Assembly: GCA_019352875.1 (NCBI GenBank)
Contig: JAAAFW010000006.1
Span: forward strand, 1,146,284-1,210,283
DNA length: 64,000 nucleotides
Direction: 5' to 3'
DNA from: Pedobacter cryoconitis
GTDB lineage: Bacteria; Bacteroidota; Bacteroidia; Sphingobacteriales; Sphingobacteriaceae
The notes beneath the pieces are model-generated. The model did no database searches. It was given only the letters and a program-made list of their open reading frames with translations, and was not told the DNA's origin. The translations under genes were made by a program, and so were the position numbers. Shown here one piece after another: positions 59,224 to 64,000 of the stretch (position 1 is the first letter of the stretch; the number at the start of each line of letters is the position of its first letter).

Positions 59224-59991
59224 ATGAGAACTATATGGAAAGGGTCGATTGGATTTGGGCTGGTCAATATACCAGTCAAATTATATGCTGCTGTTCAGAC
59301 AAGCCGTTTAGATTTGGATATGCTGGACGGTAAAGATCATTCCAGAATCAAGTATCAGCGGATTAATGAACATACGGGTAAGGAAGTGCCCTATAATAGA
59401 ATCGTGAAGGGCTATATGCTGGACGAACAGTATGTAATACTAGATGATCATGATTTTGAGGATGCAAGTCCGGAAAAGAATAAAATGATCAATCTGGAGA
59501 ACTTTGTCGGCATAGAGGAGATTAATCCGATTTATTACGAAACCTCTTATTACGCCCTGCCCGAAAAACAAGGTAAGAAAGCATATTCCCTGCTTCTCAA
59601 AGCACTGACGGGGGCAAAAAAAGCAGGTGTAGCCCGCTTTGTGTTACGCAGTACAGAGAACCTATGTGTGATACATCCGCTCGATGACGTATTGGTTATA
59701 ACTAAGATCAGATTTGATGAAGAAATACGGTCAACTGAAGAATTGGATATACCCAAGCCAGATACAATCACTAAGAAAGAGCTCGATGTGGGTTTGGCGC
59801 TAATTAAGCAATATACATCACCATTTGACATTGAAGGGTTCAAAGACGAATATAATGGAGAGCTACTCAAAATTATTAAGGCCAAAGCCAAAGGGAAACG
59901 GGTAAAAATCAAGAAACTGAAAGTCGCCGAAGAAAAAAGTGATGACCTTTATAGTCAGCTGATGCAGAGTTTGGGTAAAAAAGGTGCCTGA
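59224..59991 (+). CDS. ku: Ku protein (non-homologous end joining)
   Basis: 255 residues. It opens MRTIWKGSIGFGLVNIPVKLY, the bacterial Ku signature, and has the Ku core beta-barrel to about residue 190, then a C-terminal basic tail (KAKAKGKRVKIKKLKVAEEK). Ku homodimers bind DNA ends and recruit LigD. ligD is not beside it in the window, although it may be elsewhere. The next gene on the opposite strand, a response regulator, ends directly at its stop. Confidence 0.95.
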   Translation: MRTIWKGSIGFGLVNIPVKLYAAVQTSRLDLDMLDGKDHSRIKYQRINEHTGKEVPYNRIVKGYMLDEQYVILDDHDFEDASPEKNKMINLENFVGIEEINPIYYETSYYALPEKQGKKAYSLLLKALTGAKKAGVARFVLRSTENLCVIHPLDDVLVITKIRFDEEIRSTEELDIPKPDTITKKELDVGLALIKQYTSPFDIEGFKDEYNGELLKIIKAKAKGKRVKIKKLKVAEEKSDDLYSQLMQSLGKKGA

Positions 59992-60375
59992 TCAGCTGCC
60001 TTGACCTAGAATATCTTCAATTTTCTTTAATAAAACATCAATGTCAAAAGGTTTGGCGAGAAAACCATTAGGCTTTTCAGGGCCATGTTCTATGTTTTCG
60101 TCTGTATAACGCGCAGAAATCATCAGTACAGGAATTTTTCTGGTTTGTTCCTGTGAGCGGATCAGTGCAAGCAAGTCTCTGCCATCTACATCCGGAAGCA
60201 TGATATCAAGAATAATAAGGTGTGGTTTATGCAGATGTATATGATGCAAAATATCTGCGCCTTTATCCAATCCGGTTACTGTATAGGCCTCACTTTGCAG
60301 TATGAGTGTGATCACATCTAGAATTGCATGGTTATCTTCAACAACAAGTACATTTTTATTGATTGACGGATCCAT
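59992..60375 (-). CDS. receiver-only response regulator
   Basis: 127 residues, only a CheY-like receiver domain. The acidic pocket is Glu13/Asp14 (VVEDN), the phospho-acceptor is Asp57 (LDIMLP), the switch residue Ser87 (MISAR) and Lys108 (LAKPF). No output domain follows, so it may pass phosphate to a partner or act by binding, as CheY or Spo0F do. No sensor kinase is adjacent. It ends 1 nt past the Ku stop (convergent). Confidence 0.92.
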   Translation of the reverse strand: MDPSINKNVLVVEDNHAILDVITLILQSEAYTVTGLDKGADILHHIHLHKPHLIILDIMLPDVDGRDLLALIRSQEQTRKIPVLMISARYTDENIEHGPEKPNGFLAKPFDIDVLLKKIEDILGQGS

Positions 60376-60394
60376 GATGTTATCTGCGAGTACA

Positions 60395-60402
60395 CAAATA
60401 TA
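60395..60402 (-). promoter_or_regulatory. -7 element for the response regulator
   Basis: TATATTTG on the minus strand, 19 nt before the ATG. No TTG at ideal spacing. Confidence 0.4.
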
Positions 60403-60470
60403 TCAAAAACAAGGACTGTTTATGTAACTTCAGAATTATATAAACAAAAAATACAGATAAACTTCAGATT

Positions 60471-61781
60471 TTATGCCTGTTTATTCAATTTTGGCTGATA
60501 GGTGTCGGTTTTTACCACAGCTTTTAGTTCCTGAAGTATCGTATACAGGCCAAAGTTCGTACGGTTAACATAAATGAAGTGTTTAACGCCTCTAGCTTGT
60601 TTAAACTCTGGCATTTTTGCAATTTTTTCACCATAAAGATAAAGTTTGTCAAAAAACTCAGGTTGGCTGAAATCGAAGGTTTTGCTGGTATAAGGCTTGG
60701 CAAAAAGCTGAATCATTTCCAGGTAAGCCTGATAATAAAAGTCCACCTGGCTTGGAGAATCGCCTGGAAGAATCATTTCCAGTTTACGGAAAGCCTGTAT
60801 AGTTTTTTCCCGGTCATTAATTACATCTGTAGAGATTAGGGAGAAGAAAGGCTGGTAAAAATCCTCGGGCATCTCTTTGATACAACCAAAGTCAATGACA
60901 CCAAGTTTCTCATCGGGTGTAATTAGGAAGTTCCCAGGATGCGGGTCAGCATGGACGGCTCTGAGCTCATGCTGCTGGAAATTATAAAAGTCCCATAAAG
61001 CCTGGCCGATTTTATTACGAAGCTTCTGTGAAGGATTAGTTGCCAGGAATTCTCGTAAATGTTTACCTTCAATCCAGTCCATGGTTATAATTCTCTTGCC
61101 TGACAATTCGGGGTAGTAACGTGGAAAAACTACATTATCGAGCACTACGCAAGCATTGGTAATCTCTATAGACCTCCTCACTTCGAGCTCATAATCTGTT
61201 TCTTCAAGCAGACGCTCTTCAACCTCAGCGATATAAATATTAAGTTCTTTTTCACTCATCCCCAGCAGACGGAAAGCAAAAGGTTTGACCAGTTTGAGAT
61301 CTGAGGAAATACTGTCACCTACACCGGGATACTGAATTTTAACGGCGAGTTTCAGTCCGTTCAGCTCTGCCTCATGTACCTGACCAATAGATGCAGCATG
61401 AGTAGAACTGAGTTTAAATTTATCATAGATCGCTTCCGGAGTTTTACCGAAATTCTTTGTAAAAGTACGTACGATCAGCGGTCCAGAAAGGGGTGGCGCA
61501 TTATATTGAGACTGTGTGAATTTATCTACATAAGACTTAGGCAGGATATTTTTATCCATACTGAGCATCTGTGCGATTTTTAAGGCGCTGCCTTTTAGTT
61601 CACTTAGTGACTTGTAAATGTCGGTTGCATTGTCTTCATTCAACTGAGCTCTGTCCAGATCAGGATTGAATAGTTTCTTAGAATAATGTTTGATATAGTT
61701 CCCGCCGATCTGGAAGCCGGTCTTTACGAATTTGGCAGACCTTTCAACTTTGGTAACCGGGATACTCTCTTGCTCGTTCAT
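60471..61781 (-). CDS. AarF/UbiB/ADCK-family atypical kinase
   Basis: 436 residues. It has an ADCK3-like N-terminal motif ALKIAQMLS (residues 66-74), where the usual KxGQ reads KIAQ, the A-rich loop AASIGQVH (129-136), the catalytic Lys148 in AVKIQYPG, the loop VHADPHPGNFL and VIDFGC for metal binding. Relatives (COQ8, UbiB) support ubiquinone synthesis. Bacteroidota make menaquinone, so the role here is open, perhaps lipid or quinone homeostasis. It follows the TetR-family gene by 11 nt and is probably controlled with it. Confidence 0.9.
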   Translation of the reverse strand: MNEQESIPVTKVERSAKFVKTGFQIGGNYIKHYSKKLFNPDLDRAQLNEDNATDIYKSLSELKGSALKIAQMLSMDKNILPKSYVDKFTQSQYNAPPLSGPLIVRTFTKNFGKTPEAIYDKFKLSSTHAASIGQVHEAELNGLKLAVKIQYPGVGDSISSDLKLVKPFAFRLLGMSEKELNIYIAEVEERLLEETDYELEVRRSIEITNACVVLDNVVFPRYYPELSGKRIITMDWIEGKHLREFLATNPSQKLRNKIGQALWDFYNFQQHELRAVHADPHPGNFLITPDEKLGVIDFGCIKEMPEDFYQPFFSLISTDVINDREKTIQAFRKLEMILPGDSPSQVDFYYQAYLEMIQLFAKPYTSKTFDFSQPEFFDKLYLYGEKIAKMPEFKQARGVKHFIYVNRTNFGLYTILQELKAVVKTDTYQPKLNKQA

Positions 61782-61792
61782 GCAGGCTCAGT

Positions 61793-62437
61793 TCAGATAG
61801 TAAAAGATTTTTTATTTCTGGAGAGGAACTTTCCGTATTCCAGTAAATTATCCAGCGGAGAACGCTGTAACAGATCAAAAGTAACGTTGATACCCTTTTC
61901 AATGGCCTCATCTGTTTTCTCGAAGTCTGTGCTGTCGTCATTAACCCAGAAGTTCAGAATAAAGCCAAATTGTACCCATAAAGCATCTTTATATCGCTTT
62001 GTCAGAAATTTACGGTCTGCGATTTCTCCATTTTCCAGACCCTCAGTGATCAGTTCATCAGCAAAGTTTTCAAAGATTGGTCTCACACCGGAAAGTACGT
62101 CCGGAGCACTGAGTCTTTTAGGTGATCTACCTAACGAGTAGATTATAAAGCTTCTGTCTTTTTTTAGCAATTCTGTATAGCTGTAGAAAAAAGATAACAT
62201 TTTATCTCTGGAAGAATACTGCGGCCAAACTTCCTGGCCACGGATGGCAGTTAAAGTCTCTACCGTTAATTCAACCCATATTATTTTTTCAATGCTGTCA
62301 AAAGACGCGAAGAAACTGTAGAAGTCTGCTTCGGATATTTTCAGTTTCTTAACAAAACTGTAGACAGATTTCGGTTGCTCATCATGTGTAAGCACATAAT
62401 CGATATAACCATTTCTAATTTGTTGCGCAGTTGCCAT
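61793..62437 (-). CDS. TetR/AcrR-like regulator
   Basis: 214 residues, TetR-type. The N-terminal segment (about 1-50, QQIRNGYIDYVLTHDEQPKSVYSFVKKLKISEADFYSFFASFDSIEK) is a helix-turn-helix region of the pattern expected, though shorter and more divergent than in classical TetR. The C-terminal ligand-binding domain resembles TetR_C_23 proteins of Bacteroidota. It precedes the AarF-like gene by 11 nt, so it likely regulates that operon and itself. Ligand unknown. Confidence 0.8.
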   Translation of the reverse strand: MATAQQIRNGYIDYVLTHDEQPKSVYSFVKKLKISEADFYSFFASFDSIEKIIWVELTVETLTAIRGQEVWPQYSSRDKMLSFFYSYTELLKKDRSFIIYSLGRSPKRLSAPDVLSGVRPIFENFADELITEGLENGEIADRKFLTKRYKDALWVQFGFILNFWVNDDSTDFEKTDEAIEKGINVTFDLLQRSPLDNLLEYGKFLSRNKKSFTI

Positions 62438-62592
62438 AATTGTTTTATTAATGAACGAATTAAAGGAGAGATTAGTTTGGACTTTAGCTTTTAATCACCT
62501 GTGTTTCAAACGCAAGTTCCTGAGTTTTCGATAAAAAGTAGTCATATGAGCGCAATGTTACGTTCATCAGTTTTTATTTAGCGTGTTTTACG

Positions 62593-62600
62593 TATTTTTG
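62593..62600 (+). promoter_or_regulatory. -7 element deciding the TTG start at 62607
   Basis: TATTTTTG, 6 nt before the TTG at 62607. The GTG at 62583 lies upstream of the element, so it cannot be on this transcript. Confidence 0.5.
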
Positions 62601-62606
62601 TTCAGC

Positions 62607-62948
62607 TTGAAAGCACATCGTCAACATATCAGTCAGATACTGGCACTTCTGTTACTCTGCGTGTTTGCAATAGCATTAACACCATGGAGTTCGCTGCATC
62701 ATCATCAGGAGCAGCAGGAGAGTTGTGCGAAACCTGGAGACTTTTGCCAGCATAAAGTGCATATCAGTAAACAGCAGCATAATTGTCTTGTCTGTTCGGC
62801 TCATTTCGAAAAGGATTATAGTAAAACCAGCCATACACCGGCTGTCAGCGTCGACGGTAGTTATTTTCGCTATGCAGACCTTATAGCGCATGCAGGATAT
62901 ACCGCCTTAATCAGTCAGTCGCTTCGCGGCCCTCCTTTGTATAGTTAA
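62607..62948 (+). CDS. His/Cys-rich small membrane-anchored protein beside a TonB receptor
   Basis: About 113 residues from the TTG at 62607. One N-terminal hydrophobic segment (ILALLLLCVFAIALTPW) is followed by a His-rich patch (SLHHHQEQQ), cysteines in SCAKPGDFCQH, and HNCLVCSAHF, ending SLRGPPLYS. The His/Cys content and the terminal RGPP resemble small proteins found near metal-linked TonB receptors (DUF2946-like). A metal-related role, for example copper or zinc, is suggested only by composition and the neighbouring receptor gene, which starts 118 nt downstream. Confidence 0.6.
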   Translation: MKAHRQHISQILALLLLCVFAIALTPWSSLHHHQEQQESCAKPGDFCQHKVHISKQQHNCLVCSAHFEKDYSKTSHTPAVSVDGSYFRYADLIAHAGYTALISQSLRGPPLYS

Positions 62949-63066
62949 TTCCTGGCGAACTATTCGCTGTAATTCCGGGCAAAATGCGCGGATGAATAAT
63001 TGTACAATTGATCAGGCATATCTGTTTGCTTCGGCATAATAGAGGTGCCAATTTTAAGAAATTTTT

Positions 63067-64000
63067 ATGAAGAAGATATTTCTGCTCATAGCTTTGCTAT
63101 GTTCAGTTTTTGCTGCATTTCCTGTTTTTGCAGTAGATAATGCAGTGTTGAGAGGTAAAATCACTGACACTCAAAACCAACCGTTGCCAGGGGCAACAAT
63201 CAGTATTCCAGATTTACGTATTTCAGCTATTGCAGCGGCGGACGGAACATTTAAGTTTAGCCAGGTTCCGACAAGAGGAACAGCACTGGTTCAAGTAAGT
63301 TATATTGGCTATCAGACCATTACCAGAACTATAAACTTTTCAAGTCCCGGTGATTTGGATTTCGTGCTTAAAGCCAGTGTGATTGAGGGGCGTGAAGTAG
63401 TTATTACTGGTACAGCGTCGAGCTCAGATAACCGTAAGAACAGTACTTCTGTGACTACCGTAAGTAAAGATGACCTGCTTTACCGCCCATCTACAAATCT
63501 GATGGATGCCTTGAGCCGGGTGCCGGGTGTGTCCCAGGTTACAACCGGGCCTGCTATATCTAAGCCGGTAATCCGCGGGCTGAGTTATAATCGTGTCGTT
63601 ACATTGAACAATGGCGTTAAACAACAAGGACAGCAATGGGGAGATGAACACGGAGTTGAGATTGACCAGTACAGTGCAGACCGGGTAGAGATTCTCAGAG
63701 GACCCGCGAGTCTGATGTATGGCTCAGATGCATTAGGAGGTGTAATCAATATTTTGGACGCACTTCCCGCGCCGGAAGGAACGCTAAGAGGTGAGTTTCT
63801 AACCAACTATGCAACTAACAACGGCATGACCGGTAATTCATTAATGTTGCAGGGCAATGAAAATGGGTTGGTTTATAAAGTAAGAGGATCTTATAAAAAT
63901 GCCTATTCTTATAAGACGCCAACTGAGTATGTGCCTAATTCAGGTTTCAATGAAACTAATTTTGAAGGTCAGATAGGGTTGAATAAAAAATGGGGATATG
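63067..64000 (+). CDS. TonB-dependent receptor, 3'-truncated by the window end
   Basis: The first 311 codons of a receptor that runs past base 64000. A signal peptide (about 1-22, ending FPVFA) is followed by a carboxypeptidase-regulatory-like domain (about 25-115, GKITDTQNQPLPGATIS) and the plug (about 125-230) with VPGVSQVTTG, KPVIRGLSYNRV and VEILRGPASLMYGSDALGGVINI. The following sequence begins the barrel. The plug has QQWGDEHGVEIDQYSADRVEI, close to what I recall for zinc- or copper-linked receptors. With the His/Cys-rich gene upstream, metal uptake is plausible. There is no riboswitch here. Confidence 0.88.
   Translation, partial: MKKIFLLIALLCSVFAAFPVFAVDNAVLRGKITDTQNQPLPGATISIPDLRISAIAAADGTFKFSQVPTRGTALVQVSYIGYQTITRTINFSSPGDLDFVLKASVIEGREVVITGTASSSDNRKNSTSVTTVSKDDLLYRPSTNLMDALSRVPGVSQVTTGPAISKPVIRGLSYNRVVTLNNGVKQQGQQWGDEHGVEIDQYSADRVEILRGPASLMYGSDALGGVINILDALPAPEGTLRGEFLTNYATNNGMTGNSLMLQGNENGLVYKVRGSYKNAYSYKTPTEYVPNSGFNETNFEGQIGLNKKWGY

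Overview
The window looks like a chromosomal segment of a Bacteroidota bacterium of the Sphingobacteriaceae, most like Pedobacter. Supporting signs are the Bacteroidetes-type promoter elements (TTG, about 19 nt, TAnnTTTG) ahead of many genes, an almost complete absence of Shine-Dalgarno sequences, frequent TTG start codons, and Bacteroidota-specific families (DUF4270, DUF4920, DUF6728-like, a 29-residue AURKAIP1/COX24-type basic protein, a CarB without its C-terminal regulatory domain). The assignment is from recalled family features, not from a database search. No rRNA, tRNA, CRISPR array, prophage or insertion sequence was seen.

Layout. 1-2026: end of an arabinan-degradation locus (GH51 and GH43). 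2056-8021, minus strand: a vitamin-salvage block with PnuC-type transporter, NadR-type kinase, a TPP riboswitch with its own promoter, a TonB-dependent receptor, a ThiE-like protein, then an MFS exporter. 8058-8340: a terminator-capped minus-strand stretch without a convincing gene. 8540-11356: carB. 11444-16472, minus: DUF4920, radA, rng, the 29-residue basic protein, a TPR protein and HU. 16731-18219: mutY and ssb. 18307-21967: DUF4270 and a truncated starch-synthase-like protein, divergent from panC-panD. 22043-24445: acyl-CoA dehydrogenase, a gene-free stretch with a helically phased CCCACA array, a holin-like membrane protein and a lipoprotein. 24633-29596: rimP-nusA-infB. 29670-38283, minus: a surface-glycan cluster with seven glycosyltransferases and an MsbA-like ABC exporter. 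38844-40187: a strongly expressed OmpA-type porin. 40317-43847: a DUF6728-like mini-protein, ridA, rarD and recG. 43844-52840: serine hydrolase, fumC, lipoprotein, S1/P1 nuclease, DUF2383 protein, TPR protein, Prc protease, SPFH protein. 52902-54664, minus: CapA-like and NlpC/P60 proteins. 54899-59040: pdhA, E2 and hisS. 59224-62437: Ku, a receiver-only response regulator, an AarF/ADCK-like kinase and its TetR-type neighbour. 62607-64000: a His/Cys-rich small protein and the start of a second TonB-dependent receptor, cut by the window end.

How it works together. Most of the window is housekeeping: translation (RimP, NusA, IF-2, HisS), repair (RadA, MutY, SSB, RecG, Ku), coenzyme A precursor synthesis (PanC, PanD), pyruvate oxidation, fumarase and pyrimidine/arginine precursor supply. 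The accessory content is the arabinan locus, the thiamine-linked uptake block and the surface-glycan cluster. Transcription units are well delimited: about eighteen intrinsic terminators, several of them perfect palindromes serving convergent genes, and about twenty TAnnTTTG elements.

The observations most worth checking are: the phased CCCACA array at 23205-23323; a repeated placement of the TAnnTTTG element only 3-6 nt before the start codon, which implies leaderless mRNAs and settles several starts; the TPP riboswitch lying between the transporter/kinase pair and the receptor; the possible structured RNA at 8058-8340; and two small genes (15174-15263 and 40317-40448) that length cut-offs would miss. 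No clearly new defence or mobile system was found.
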